From assembly GCF_000729995.1 (NCBI RefSeq), contig NZ_JNFG01000021.1, positions 1 to 64,000 of the forward strand: DNA of 64,000 nucleotides, given 5' to 3'. Positions 18,130-26,844 of this stretch are shown here, piece by piece (position 1 is the first letter of the stretch; every line of letters begins with the position of its first letter). The translations under genes and the position numbers were made by a program. The notes under the pieces were generated by a model, which worked only from the letters and a program-made list of their open reading frames with translations, was not told the origin of the DNA and did not search any database. This DNA is from Caballeronia sordidicola (GTDB lineage: Bacteria; Pseudomonadota; Gammaproteobacteria; Burkholderiales; Burkholderiaceae).

Positions 18130-19329
18130 TCAGGCAAGCCCTACCGGCCAGCTCAGCTCGAAACGTGCTCCGCCCAACGTGGCGGGATCGGTGGCCCCGA
18201 TCCGGCCGTTATGTGCGTGCAGCACCTGACGGGTAATCGCTAGCCCGATGCCGTAACCCGCGGTATGGCGATCGAGCCGCACGAACGCGTTGAAGATATG
18301 CTCGCGCTCGCTTTCCGGCACACCCGTTCCATCGTCTTCTACAAAAATCTCAACGTTGCCGTGGCGCACGGACAAACCGACCAGGATCCGTGAGCGCGCA
18401 TATTTGCTGGCGTTGCGCAGCAGATTGCGCATCGCATACGACATCAGGCGCTTGTCCATCACGACCCGCACCGTCTCGTCGATCTCAACCACCGGCACGA
18501 TCTGCTTGTCGGCGTACATCAGCGTGGCGTCGGTGAGTTGGCTGTCGAACCACGCGACCAGCGAGGTAGGTTCAAGATTCGATTGCAGCGAACTGTATTC
18601 GAGCCGTGCATACGTGAGGCTCATATCGATCAGTTCGTCCAGCTCGGTGACGTCTTGCGCGATGCTCGCCAACGCGTGTTCGTACTCGGCTGTCGAGCTT
18701 GGCTGACGCAGTATTTCCAGCGCAAAACGAACGCGCGCAAGCGGCGTGCGCAGTTCGTGCGAGATGCCGTTCGTCAGTTCCCGCTGCGCTGCAATCAAGC
18801 GCTCCATGCGTTCGGCGAGCGCGTTGAGCGTACGCGCCAATGGACCCAGGATCACACTATGCGACACCTGCGCCCGCGTGTTGAAACGCCCGCCCGTGAA
18901 GTCGATCGCGCGCTCGCGGATGATCACGAGGTCGTGCCAGACCGGCCGCATCCAGCGATATGCGACCACCGCCGGCAACGCACAGCCGACCAGGATCATC
19001 GACACGCCGCCGCCTGGCAACACGTCGAATGCACGCCACACCACGCCCGGCGTCAGCACATACGCCAACACCAGCAACAGGATCACGGCGACGAGCAGCG
19101 CCAGCCCCAACAGACGAAAATAGGCTCGCAGAAACAGTCTCGACCAGCTCGGGATGCGGTCGGCACGGGTATCGGTCCACGAACGGCGGAAATTCAGCCA
19201 GCGCCATTTGCAGTATCGGAAGGCGTTGAGTTTTTGTACGGGAGAGTTCATGGTCACGGACTTGTTCAGATGAGCCGGCGAACCGGGCAGCGGCGCTCGC
19301 TCAAGCCAACGTCCCGGTGCGCGGCTCAC
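18130..19329 (-). CDS. Sensor histidine kinase (RstB-like)
   Basis: A histidine kinase of up to 399 residues. Two membrane spans (about 67-90 and 106-125) flank a very short periplasmic loop. A HAMP-like segment leads to the phosphoacceptor H-box GISHELRTPLARVRF, then N-box LLRNASKYA and G-boxes DDGTGVP and GYGIGLAI. The frame opens with GTG at 19329, which overlaps the esterase stop as GTGA; an ATG at 19251 is the alternative start. It pairs with the response regulator at 20252-20959, with an esterase gene between them. The tiny sensor loop suggests sensing in or at the membrane. Confidence 0.85.
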   Translation of the reverse strand: MSRAPGRWLERAPLPGSPAHLNKSVTMNSPVQKLNAFRYCKWRWLNFRRSWTDTRADRIPSWSRLFLRAYFRLLGLALLVAVILLLVLAYVLTPGVVWRAFDVLPGGGVSMILVGCALPAVVAYRWMRPVWHDLVIIRERAIDFTGGRFNTRAQVSHSVILGPLARTLNALAERMERLIAAQRELTNGISHELRTPLARVRFALEILRQPSSTAEYEHALASIAQDVTELDELIDMSLTYARLEYSSLQSNLEPTSLVAWFDSQLTDATLMYADKQIVPVVEIDETVRVVMDKRLMSYAMRNLLRNASKYARSRILVGLSVRHGNVEIFVEDDGTGVPESEREHIFNAFVRLDRHTAGYGIGLAITRQVLHAHNGRIGATDPATLGGARFELSWPVGLA

Positions 19330-20129
19330 GTTAGCATACCGGGGCGCTGCACAAAGGCGACGGTGTAGTCGGCGACGGTGTTGCGTTCGTTGTCGAGCGT
19401 GATCATGTGGTAGCTGTCAGTCAGGCGCACCAGCGTGACGTCGCGCGTGCCCAGATGCTTGCAGACGAACTCGGCGGACCGGATGCTCGTGACTTCGTCT
19501 TCTTCCGAATGCATCACGAGCGTCTTGCACGTGACACGCGACAACGCGCGTTTGACGGCAAAACGCATCCAGTCCACCTGGGCAATCGCGGCGAGCGGCA
19601 CGTACGGATAATGCACGCCACTGCCTTTTAGCAGATGCCGCCGGATCAGGTTGCGGATGCGCGTGTTCTTGATGCCGAACGGCTCGCCCTCCGGTACGCG
19701 GATCAGATTGCGCAATCCCGGTACGCAATACAGCAGGTAACGCAGCGGCTGAAAACGCGACCCGCCCCAACCATCGAGGAAAAGCGGCGGCGACAGCAGG
19801 ATCAGGCGGCCCTTACCTTTGCCCATGCGCTCGCGGGCGCTCAGCATCACCGCGAGCAATGCGCCCATCGAGATGCCGGCCACATCGACACGTTCGTAAC
19901 GCAGCGCCAGTTCCTGATACGTCCGGCTCAACAGCTGCATGTAGTCGCGCAGGCTCACGCCGCTCAACTGATCGGGGCGCGAGCCGTGACCGGGCAGCGA
20001 CGGCAGATACACATCGCAGCCGATCTGTTCGAACTTCCGGTCGAGCGATCCGAAATCATGACGCGTGCCGCCCAGGCCATGGATCATCAGAACGGCGTGT
20101 TTTGAAGGAGGTGATGCGTGGGTGGGCAT
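19326..20129 (-). CDS. Alpha/beta hydrolase (carboxylesterase/monoacylglycerol lipase-like)
   Basis: A 267-residue serine hydrolase. HGLGGTRHDF provides the oxyanion hole, GISMGALLA the nucleophile elbow, EEDEVTS the acid region and DSYHMITLD the catalytic His. The set is typical of Est30-like carboxylesterases and monoacylglycerol lipases. There is no signal peptide. It lies between the response regulator and the kinase of one operon (122 bp after the regulator, 4-bp overlap with the kinase), so its expression is tied to this two-component system. It could alter a membrane lipid or a signal ester; that is inference. Confidence 0.8.
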   Translation of the reverse strand: MPTHASPPSKHAVLMIHGLGGTRHDFGSLDRKFEQIGCDVYLPSLPGHGSRPDQLSGVSLRDYMQLLSRTYQELALRYERVDVAGISMGALLAVMLSARERMGKGKGRLILLSPPLFLDGWGGSRFQPLRYLLYCVPGLRNLIRVPEGEPFGIKNTRIRNLIRRHLLKGSGVHYPYVPLAAIAQVDWMRFAVKRALSRVTCKTLVMHSEEDEVTSIRSAEFVCKHLGTRDVTLVRLTDSYHMITLDNERNTVADYTVAFVQRPGMLT

Positions 20130-20251
20130 GGCACAGGCTCTTGGCAGAATAAGCCTGCGATGCTAGCTGCGCCGCGCGCACATGATTGTCGAGTTAGACG
20201 GGGGATTGTCGAGTTTTGTCGATTCGATCCCAGGCTTGGGACCGTCGCTGC

Positions 20252-20959
20252 TTAGTCCCACGCGCCCTTGCTGAACTGATATCCCTTGCCGCGGATGGTC
20301 TTGATGCGCTGTGGCGTGCCTATATCGTCGTGCAGTTTCCGGCGCAGCCGCGAGATGCCGCCGTCGATGGTGCGGTCAAGGCCGTCGAACTCGAGCCCGC
20401 GCAACTGCCGCATCAGGTTGTCGCGGCTCACTACTTCGCCTGCACAGCTCACCAATGCCCACAACAGGTCGAATTCCGCCGACGTCAGCTCAGGCGCACT
20501 GCCGTCCGGCAGCTTCACGCTGCGGCTCGCACGACTGATCTCGAACTTGCCGAACGAGAAGCTATCCGGTTGGCCGGCCGAGTTGGCGATGCGGCCCGTC
20601 TCGCGGCGCAGTTGCGCCTTGATGCGCGCCAGCAGGATGCGCGGCTCGACTGGCTTGTGAACGTAATCATCGGCGCCGAATTCGAGGCCCAGCACTTCGT
20701 CGAACTGGTCGTCGCGGGCGGTCACCATGATGATCACGCCATCGAAGTGCTCGCGTGCCTCACGACAGATCTGGAAGCCATCCTTGCCTGGCAGGTTGAC
20801 GTCGAGGATCACGAGGTCGGGCTGGCGTTTCAGGATGGCCGGAACCGCGTCGTTGCCGTGCAGCACGACGTCTACGTGGTAATCATGTTTGCGCAGATAG
20901 CCGGCGACCAGCGCGGACAGGCGGTCGTCGTCTTCCACGAGCAGAATCCGGATGGGCAT
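20252..20959 (-). CDS. OmpR-family response regulator (RstA-like)
   Basis: A 235-residue response regulator. The receiver domain has the acidic pair Glu9-Asp10-Asp11, phosphoacceptor Asp53 (VILDVNLPGKDG), the switch Thr in VTARDD and the Lys in YVHKPVEP. The C-terminal winged helix (about 130-230) ends GKGYQFS. It is the first gene of the leftward operon with the esterase and histidine kinase. The spacing to the divergent VirK-like gene (284 bp) holds the operon promoter, which I cannot place precisely. Confidence 0.9.
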   Translation of the reverse strand: MPIRILLVEDDDRLSALVAGYLRKHDYHVDVVLHGNDAVPAILKRQPDLVILDVNLPGKDGFQICREAREHFDGVIIMVTARDDQFDEVLGLEFGADDYVHKPVEPRILLARIKAQLRRETGRIANSAGQPDSFSFGKFEISRASRSVKLPDGSAPELTSAEFDLLWALVSCAGEVVSRDNLMRQLRGLEFDGLDRTIDGGISRLRRKLHDDIGTPQRIKTIRGKGYQFSKGAWD

Positions 20960-21243
20960 GAGTGGTTTCTTTCCAGACGGACTGGTTGGGATGCCGCCCT
21001 ACCATAACGGCGGCAGCGTACACCATATGGTCAGCGCCATTGGACGCTGCCCGGATAATACTGCGAAGCACCTCATTTATCCCCACTGGCCGAGCATCTC
21101 CGCGTGATGCGAAGGATAGCGGATGGTCCGGATCAGGCCCGCATCGCTCGACAAAACTCCACAATTCTCCAGGCAATTCGACATGAAGGCTTAGGGACCA
21201 TCGCTAGCATCCTTTCGATCGACATACTGAAGGATCTGCCGAA

Positions 21244-22206
21244 ATGCCACTTTTGACCGGTTGGTTTGGCGCAGGTTCGCAATGGCTGGCCGGTCTCGCG
21301 AATGCTTGCAGCGCGATTCAGCGCGCCGGAGACGCGCTTTACCCAGGCGCGAGCCGCTTTCACCGCTGGCGGCGCACGCGGTTCTGGCTGCGCTCGCTGA
21401 TCTGCTGGCGCACGACGAAGGTATGGCTCGAACGTTGTTCAAGTGCGCCGCTGCTCGACCTGGTGAATCGCCACCCCGCCACGCTCGAACGCATGCACCG
21501 GCCTTTCCTGCACGGTCGATTTACGCCGGGCGAGCGGCTCGCCGCGAGCCTGGATCACCACGCCCTCACGCAACAGCGCTTGCCGCATCTGGCCAACCGG
21601 ATCGCGGCTGTTGGACGGGTGACAATCGCCCGCTTCTCGGTGGGACCCGAGGGCTGGCAGGTGTCGCTTGAATCGACCGAACATTTCCAGAGAGAAGGCG
21701 ACTGGACCTTATGCATTCGTGATGCCCTCGACCAGCGTGTGGTGTCGTGCACGTTCAGCCTTGCTTATCTCGGCGGCAAGGTACGCCGGCCGCGCATGTG
21801 CATAGGCTGCGTGCAGGGTCCGGATAAATCGGTGAACGGCCGCGAGCTGTTTCGTGCGCTGACGAAACGCTGGCATGGACTGCGGCCAAAGATCTTTGTG
21901 ATCTACCTGGCGCAATGCGTGGCGCAAGCGCTCGATGTAGACGGCACGTTCATTGTGTCGAAGCACGCGCATGTGTATGCGAACTGGCGCTACTGTCTGC
22001 GCAAGCGCCGGGTTTCCGCCAACTACGATAGTTTGTCGCGTGAATGTGGTGCGTTCAATGACTGGAATGGGTGGTTCGTACTTGCGCCGCCGGCGCTTTA
22101 TCTGGCCAATCATCAAGGGACGGACTCGGGTAGCGCGGCACGGCGGAAACGCTATGCGCTAAGGGCGGACGTTGCCTCGCAGATCAAGGCGAGCCTCACG
22201 CACTGA
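21244..22206 (+). CDS. VirK/YbjX family (DUF535) protein
   Basis: A 320-residue DUF535 protein. The conserved core is visible: RFSVGPEGWQVSLES, then DALDQRVVSCTFSLAY, CIGCVQGPD, RAFTKR-like RALTKRWHGLRPK, and the C-terminal NYDSLSRECGA. VirK and YbjX relatives influence envelope stress and peptide resistance in enterobacteria by an unknown mechanism. AAGGA precedes the ATG. It is divergent from the RstA-like regulator. The family is fairly clear, the function is not. Confidence 0.8.
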   Translation: MPLLTGWFGAGSQWLAGLANACSAIQRAGDALYPGASRFHRWRRTRFWLRSLICWRTTKVWLERCSSAPLLDLVNRHPATLERMHRPFLHGRFTPGERLAASLDHHALTQQRLPHLANRIAAVGRVTIARFSVGPEGWQVSLESTEHFQREGDWTLCIRDALDQRVVSCTFSLAYLGGKVRRPRMCIGCVQGPDKSVNGRELFRALTKRWHGLRPKIFVIYLAQCVAQALDVDGTFIVSKHAHVYANWRYCLRKRRVSANYDSLSRECGAFNDWNGWFVLAPPALYLANHQGTDSGSAARRKRYALRADVASQIKASLTH

Positions 22207-22396
22207 GGCTTGGTTTTCGTTGGCGCGGGTCGAAGAATCCAGCATTGCCCCCTTAAGTGCCCGAACGCTCAGGAAGGTGTATCGCCGTACTGCCGGCTTA
22301 ATGTCGCATATCTGAAGGATCCACGATTCGCGGCCGCGCTCAAGATGCTCGGTTCAGGGTGCGCACCGTCGTTCGCCATCGCATGTGGTTGAAACC

Positions 22397-22423
22397 AAAA
22401 AAAGCCCAACCTGGAGTTGGGCT
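22397..22423 (-). terminator. Rho-independent terminator, leftward
   Basis: AGCCCAAC and GTTGGGCT pair perfectly around the 5-nt loop CTGGA, followed on the minus strand by seven T residues. This is a canonical terminator for leftward transcription, placed about 200 bp beyond the DUF4148 gene and well positioned to end its transcript. The rest of 22207-22623 shows no gene. Confidence 0.8.
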
Positions 22424-22623
22424 AAATCCATCGGGATCGGAGCAACCCCGCTGGAGGAGGTGCTGTTCGTTGATTCGACATGGCTGACTGAAATCGATAA
22501 GCGCACAGGATCGCTGCGCGCTCATCAACCCTCTTCGAACCATCTTCAATGCCGCCAGGGTTTCTGCGCGGCTTGGGCGAGCGGGTAACGCAACCGGCTA
22601 ATGTTGACTACCCGATGACTTGA

Positions 22624-22944
22624 TTAGTGGCCGAAGTAGATCGACTTTGCGTTGTCGTTTAGCGCGGGGCTCACGACTGCACGAGCACCCGATGCCGACG
22701 TGCCATCGCTTACACCGCCGAAGCTGGTAGCAGCGCCGTTTTGCGCAGCGACACGTGCTTCTGCAGCTTGAACATCGGCCGGGTAATACGGGTCATCGCG
22801 GCCGGGCTGATAACCCGCCTTTTCAAGCTGGACCAGTTGAGCTTTCACTTCGGCGCGGGTAACAGGCGCATTCGATTGAGCGAAAGACGACACGGCCGGG
22901 ATAGCGAGGACTGCGGCAACAATAAGCGATTGAACGAGTTTCAT
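22624..22944 (-). CDS. DUF4148 periplasmic protein
   Basis: A 106-residue exported protein with a signal peptide (about 1-23, ending SSFAQ) and the DUF4148 block VTRAEVKAQLVQLEKAGYQP. This family is greatly expanded in Burkholderia and relatives and has no known function. GGAGGT lies at ideal distance from the ATG, suggesting strong translation. It is monocistronic, with a canonical terminator downstream at 22397-22423. Confidence 0.85.
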   Translation of the reverse strand: MKLVQSLIVAAVLAIPAVSSFAQSNAPVTRAEVKAQLVQLEKAGYQPGRDDPYYPADVQAAEARVAAQNGAATSFGGVSDGTSASGARAVVSPALNDNAKSIYFGH

Positions 22945-23126
22945 GACCTACCTCCGAATCTTCATTTTCTTCGCGAACAACCCTGTTCGCGTTTCAGTGA
23001 TTGAAGTGTAGGTAAATGCACGCTTAAGATTAAGAGCAGACCACGCAAGTGATTATTGTTAATTTAGGTGTTAACCCTTGACTCTTCAAAAGGCGTCGAT
23101 ACCGTCGCCATACAGATAGCTGACGG

Positions 23127-23657
23127 TCACCGAACGGCTCTTTTACCGGCGCCACTGCGAATGGGGCCGGCCCGCTCTTCAATCGCGCGCCGAACGGGGT
23201 CGCGCAAACCCAGGAAGAAGGCCAGCTCCGCCACAATAAATAGCGGCCCCACCGCCAGGCCGATTACATCGTCCATGAAAGCCGGCTTGCTGCCTTCGAA
23301 GTAGTGGCCAATGAACTGAATCACCCAGCCGATGAAAAATAACCCCAGTCCCCAGGCGAGCCACAGCCCCGTTGTTTGCATCGCGAGCAGCCTCCCCGCC
23401 CACACGCTCAGCGCGAGCAAGAGAGTCATCAGGATTCCGAATCGTAGGTCGAGCCGAAGATAGAACACGGCTACCGCTGCGGCCAGCAGCATTGCCGGCG
23501 ATACGCTCATTAACCCCGTTATGCCGACCGCCGGACGCGCCAACAAAGTGGCGACCGCAACCACGATCAGCGGAATGCCAATGAGGTGCGAAGCAATGTT
23601 GCGCGAGTCGCGGTGATACACCGCGTACTGTCCAAGCTGGTCAACCAGGGATTTCAT
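23127..23657 (-). CDS. Mpo1-like (DUF962) membrane protein
   Basis: A 176-residue protein with four or five hydrophobic segments. The conserved DUF962 histidine motifs are visible: YHRDSRNIASHLIGIP near the N terminus and QFIGHYFEGSKPAF near 115-128. The yeast relative Mpo1 is an iron-dependent dioxygenase that alpha-oxidises 2-hydroxy fatty acids, and the His motifs are its iron sites. In bacteria the role is untested. It is monocistronic and leftward, 248 bp from the divergent sulfur operon. Confidence 0.8.
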   Translation of the reverse strand: MKSLVDQLGQYAVYHRDSRNIASHLIGIPLIVVAVATLLARPAVGITGLMSVSPAMLLAAAVAVFYLRLDLRFGILMTLLLALSVWAGRLLAMQTTGLWLAWGLGLFFIGWVIQFIGHYFEGSKPAFMDDVIGLAVGPLFIVAELAFFLGLRDPVRRAIEERAGPIRSGAGKRAVR

Positions 23658-23839
23658 GGCAGTACTCTCCGATTCGTGGACAACCGCATTGGCGAGCGAT
23701 CAAACGCGTTAGCCGCTTGTGAGCGGCGCGCAAACCGTTCGTCCTTTCTGGCTAGCGTACACGCGTTGCCCTCCTTTCCGGCACCTCCATTCCCACCCGC
23801 GACGCCTTTCGCCCGTTGACTTTCGACGGCTTCAACACT

Positions 23840-23880
23840 ATATTCTCTATTAATATAAGCTTATACACAAAAGTAATATA
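23840..23880 (+). promoter_or_regulatory. AT-rich promoter/operator of the sulfur operon
   Basis: About 40 bp of very AT-rich sequence stands out in a GC-rich background just upstream of the persulfide dioxygenase gene. Its centre is a perfect 12-bp palindrome TATAAGCTTATA (23854-23865). AT-rich palindromes of this kind are operators of sulfide/persulfide-responsive ArsR-type repressors such as BigR in other bacteria. No such repressor gene is adjacent here, so the reader is unknown. Confidence 0.5.
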
Positions 23881-23905
23881 GCGGTTTTTTCGAGGTTATA
23901 AAGCA

Positions 23906-24625
23906 ATGTTGTTCAGGCAATTTTTTGACAGTCAGTCGAGCACCTACACCTATGTGCTCGCCTCTCGATCAGGTGGAGAGGCGGTGATCATCGATCCCGT
24001 AAAAGAACAGCTCGACCAATATCTGCAGGTGATCGAACAGTTGGATCTGCGGCTGGTTCACGCTATTGACACCCACACGCACGCCGATCACATCACGGCG
24101 CTCGGCGATCTGCGCGACGCCACGCATTGCACCACGATCATGGGCGAATTGTCGAAGGCGCATTGCGTATCGCAGCGTGTACGCGAAGACGAAATCTTGC
24201 GTATCGACGGCATCGAGCTACGCGCGCTCTATACGCCTGGGCACACCGACGAATCGTTTAGCTTCGTCCTGAACCCTTGCGCACCGCAGGCCGTTTTCAC
24301 CGGCGATGTCCTGCTCATCCGCGGCAGCGGACGTACAGACTTTCAGGGCGGGGACCCGCATCGGTCGTGGGATTCGATCGTCAACAAGCTGTTCACGCTG
24401 CCTGACGAAACCACGCTCTACCCCGCTCACGATTACAAGGGATGGACCGCGTCGAGCATCGGCGAGGAGAAGCTCTTCAATCCGAGACTCGCAGGAAAAA
24501 GCGAAAGCGAATACGTGGAGATCATGAGGGGCTTGAATCTCCCGAACCCCAGGATGATGGATGTCGCCATCCCTGCGAACCTGGCATGCGGTCAGCCATC
24601 GACGCCCGCAAGGCGCCAGGGCTGA
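23906..24625 (+). CDS. Persulfide dioxygenase (ETHE1-like MBL-fold)
   Basis: A 239-residue metallo-beta-lactamase-fold protein of the ETHE1/Blh group, which oxidises glutathione persulfide to sulfite using one iron. The metal motif THTHADH gives His57, His59, Asp61 and His62, with His113 (TPGHTDES), Asp134 (FTGDVL) and His175 (YPAHDY). GSGRTDFQGG is the group signature that separates persulfide dioxygenases from glyoxalase II. It is the first gene of a rightward operon with a sulfite exporter, a small ORF, a DsrE-like and a TlpA-like protein. Its product sulfite is a plausible cargo of the next protein. Confidence 0.9.
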   Translation: MLFRQFFDSQSSTYTYVLASRSGGEAVIIDPVKEQLDQYLQVIEQLDLRLVHAIDTHTHADHITALGDLRDATHCTTIMGELSKAHCVSQRVREDEILRIDGIELRALYTPGHTDESFSFVLNPCAPQAVFTGDVLLIRGSGRTDFQGGDPHRSWDSIVNKLFTLPDETTLYPAHDYKGWTASSIGEEKLFNPRLAGKSESEYVEIMRGLNLPNPRMMDVAIPANLACGQPSTPARRQG

Positions 24626-24628
24626 TTG

Positions 24629-25417
24629 ATGATCCTTGCTTCCACCCCAGTGACACAAGCTATTGCCGCGGCGCTATGCGGCGGTTTCGTGAGCTTTTCC
24701 CTCGGCCTCGTCGGCGGAGGCGGCTCGATCCTCGCCGTGCCGCTTATCCTCTACGTGGTCGGCGTTCACAACCCGCACATCGCGATCGGGACAGCAGCGT
24801 TAGCGGTCGCGGCCAGCGCCTACATCAACATGATTCCGCACGCGCGCGCCGGACATGTCCGGTGGGGACCGGCCTTCGCGTTCGCGGCAAGCGGCGTGCT
24901 CGGCGCGACGCTAGGTTCGACCGTCGGCAAGCTGATCGATGGCCAGAAGCTTTTGACTTATTTTGCGTTTCTCATGTGCTTTGTCGCTTTCCTCATGCTC
25001 CGGCCGCGCCCCTCGGCAATGGCCACTACCGGCGCTTATCCCACGCCTTATCCGCGTTTGTGCGGAACGGGATTGGGGGCAGGAAGCTTGTCGGGATTTT
25101 TCGGAATCGGCGGAGGTTTCCTGGTGGTCCCGGGCCTGATGTTCGCCGGTCGAATGCAGATCGTCGATGCAATCGGCACGTCGTTATTCGCGGTGGGTTC
25201 GTTTGGTTTGACAACTGCGATCAACTATTCGCTGTCGGGCCAGGTCGACTGGCTGGTTGCGGCGGAATTTGTCGGCGGCGGTGTGGTCGGGGGCCTGCTG
25301 GGCACTCAGGCTGCAAGTCGCCTCGCGCGCAAGCGTGGCGCGCTGAATCGCGTTTTCTCCGCGATGATTATTTCGGTCGCCGCCTATATGCTTTATCACT
25401 CATGGCAGGCGCGATGA
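24629..25417 (+). CDS. TauE/SafE family sulfite/anion exporter
   Basis: A membrane protein of about 262 residues with seven or eight segments and the duplicated TauE/SafE glycine motifs (SLGLVGGGGSILAVPLI near the N terminus, LSGFFGIGGGFLVVPGL in the second half). The family exports sulfite and organosulfonates. It starts 3 bp after the dioxygenase stop at the ATG (a TTG directly before it is an alternative), and its stop codon overlaps the start of a 33-codon ORF as ATGA. Export of sulfite made by the upstream enzyme fits the context. Confidence 0.86.
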   Translation: MILASTPVTQAIAAALCGGFVSFSLGLVGGGGSILAVPLILYVVGVHNPHIAIGTAALAVAASAYINMIPHARAGHVRWGPAFAFAASGVLGATLGSTVGKLIDGQKLLTYFAFLMCFVAFLMLRPRPSAMATTGAYPTPYPRLCGTGLGAGSLSGFFGIGGGFLVVPGLMFAGRMQIVDAIGTSLFAVGSFGLTTAINYSLSGQVDWLVAAEFVGGGVVGGLLGTQAASRLARKRGALNRVFSAMIISVAAYMLYHSWQAR

Positions 25418-25515
25418 TTTTCGACCATCTGCATCCAGGGACCTTCATTTTCTCGGACGGCCGACGCCGCACCCGAGCACTAACGGTTGATCAACTGAAT
25501 GCAGGCAAGTCATGA
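25414..25515 (+). CDS. 33-residue protein coupled to both neighbours
   Basis: A small frame from an ATG that overlaps the TauE/SafE stop (ATGA) to a TGA that overlaps the ATG of the DsrE-like gene (ATGA again). It begins MIFDHLHPGTFIFSDGRRR and ends LNAGKS. It fills what would otherwise be a 94-bp gap with exact overlaps on both sides, the pattern of translational coupling. No motif or family is recognised and there is no signal peptide or membrane segment. Its existence is inferred from the architecture only. Confidence 0.5.
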   Translation: MIFDHLHPGTFIFSDGRRRTRALTVDQLNAGKS

Positions 25516-26003
25516 CCCAAGATAACTTCGCTGCCGGAAGTCCCGTCATCGAGCAATTCGGTAAAGCGCATTGGATCGAGGGCGCGGTTCATGTTCCGGA
25601 CGCGAACGCGACGTACCGAATCGTCTTCTCGGTCAGCGCGCCAGGCAAGAAGCCCGAGGCACCGAATGCGGGACTCGAACGTGTTGCGCGAGCAATCAAC
25701 TTGTACAGCATGTCCGGGGTGACGCCCGATCGCCTTCAATGCGTCACCGTTATCCACGGCGACGCAACATCCAGTGTCTTGAACGACGCGCAATATCAGG
25801 TGATCCATGGAAGCCCAAATCCAAATGCGCGTCTCATTGCTGCGCTGCAAGTCGCAGGCGTTGAGGTATCGGTCTGCGCGCAGGCGCTGATCGGCAACGG
25901 CTTTTCTCAGGACGCACTTCTCCCCGGCGTGACGCGCTCGCTCTCAGCGCTCACGACGATTACCGTTTTGCAACACGATGGATACAGCTTGATGCCGCTA
26001 TAG
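25512..26003 (+). CDS. DsrE-like protein
   Basis: A 163-residue protein resembling DsrE/DsrF sulfurtransferase-fold proteins. It has the alternating strand-helix pattern of the fold (YRIVFSVSAP, LQCVTVIHGDAT, ARLIAALQVAGVEVSVCAQAL). The single cysteine in VSVCAQAL (Cys128) sits at the place of the conserved active cysteine that carries persulfide in DsrE proteins. The context beside persulfide dioxygenase and sulfite exporter supports sulfur carriage. Its ATG overlaps the stop of the 33-codon ORF. Confidence 0.72.
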   Translation: MTQDNFAAGSPVIEQFGKAHWIEGAVHVPDANATYRIVFSVSAPGKKPEAPNAGLERVARAINLYSMSGVTPDRLQCVTVIHGDATSSVLNDAQYQVIHGSPNPNARLIAALQVAGVEVSVCAQALIGNGFSQDALLPGVTRSLSALTTITVLQHDGYSLMPL

Positions 26004-26015
26004 CCGGCAAGAAGC

Positions 26016-26825
26016 ATGAGGTTGGAATTGAACATAGGCCCGATCGCGTTACCCCTGCAGCCAATGCTTTTCTTGTTGAGCGTAGCGATAGCGTTGGCTG
26101 TTGCGCAATTCGTGAGTCGTGGCGATCAGAAGCTTCAACGGGCACTCTTCACCAGCGTTTGGGTCGGGTTGCTGGTTGCGCGCTTGTCGTTTGTCATTCG
26201 CTTTTTTCCCGACTTCCAGGACGACTTCGTGAAGATATTCGATATTCGCGATCTCGGGTTCGACTTTATCGCGGGCGTACTTGCCGGGCTTTGCGTGTCT
26301 GCACGCTTCTTCTTTCGCTTACCGGCGCTCCGGAAATCCCTGGTCATTGCCGTATCGTCAGGCTTAGTGGTTTGGGGCGCTGCGAATGCTGCCGTCGATT
26401 TTTTCAAAACACCCGAGACCATTCCATCGATCGCGTTGATGAATCACGACGGCGAATTGCAAGCACTTACGAAAGGGGATGGCCGCCCGACGGTCATTAA
26501 TTTATGGGCGTCGTGGTGTGGCCCATGTCAGTCCGAGATGCCGGTGCTCGCGCGCGCTCAGATCGACCACGCCGGCGTCGATCTCGTGTTTGTGAATCAA
26601 GGCGAGTCAGCGGGTCATGTCGATAGTTACCTTGAATCGCATGACCTGCATATCCGGAACTCCCTGCTTGATCCGGCGCACGCCGTTGCGAAAGCAGTGG
26701 GCGCGATAGGCTTTCCGACCACCCTTTTCTACGATGCAAACGGCCGGCTCTTAGCTAAGCATCTCGGCCCTTTCTCGAAAGCGACGTTCAATCAGGCGCT
26801 CGACCGATTTTATCCCTCGCCCTGA
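26016..26825 (+). CDS. Membrane-anchored TlpA/DsbE-like thioredoxin
   Basis: A 269-residue protein in two parts. Residues 1-130 hold about four membrane segments, with an Lgt-like look (FDIRDLGFDFIAGVLAGL). Residues 135-269 form a thioredoxin fold with the active site WCGPC (Cys168, Cys171) and the cis-Pro loop GFPTT. The redox domain follows the last membrane span and probably faces the periplasm. Four segments where TlpA usually has one anchor is unusual. It is the last gene of the sulfur operon, 12 bp after the DsrE-like gene, and may reduce disulfides or persulfides outside the inner membrane. Confidence 0.8.
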   Translation: MRLELNIGPIALPLQPMLFLLSVAIALAVAQFVSRGDQKLQRALFTSVWVGLLVARLSFVIRFFPDFQDDFVKIFDIRDLGFDFIAGVLAGLCVSARFFFRLPALRKSLVIAVSSGLVVWGAANAAVDFFKTPETIPSIALMNHDGELQALTKGDGRPTVINLWASWCGPCQSEMPVLARAQIDHAGVDLVFVNQGESAGHVDSYLESHDLHIRNSLLDPAHAVAKAVGAIGFPTTLFYDANGRLLAKHLGPFSKATFNQALDRFYPSP

Positions 26826-26844
26826 GGACGTTAAAAGCGGTAGG

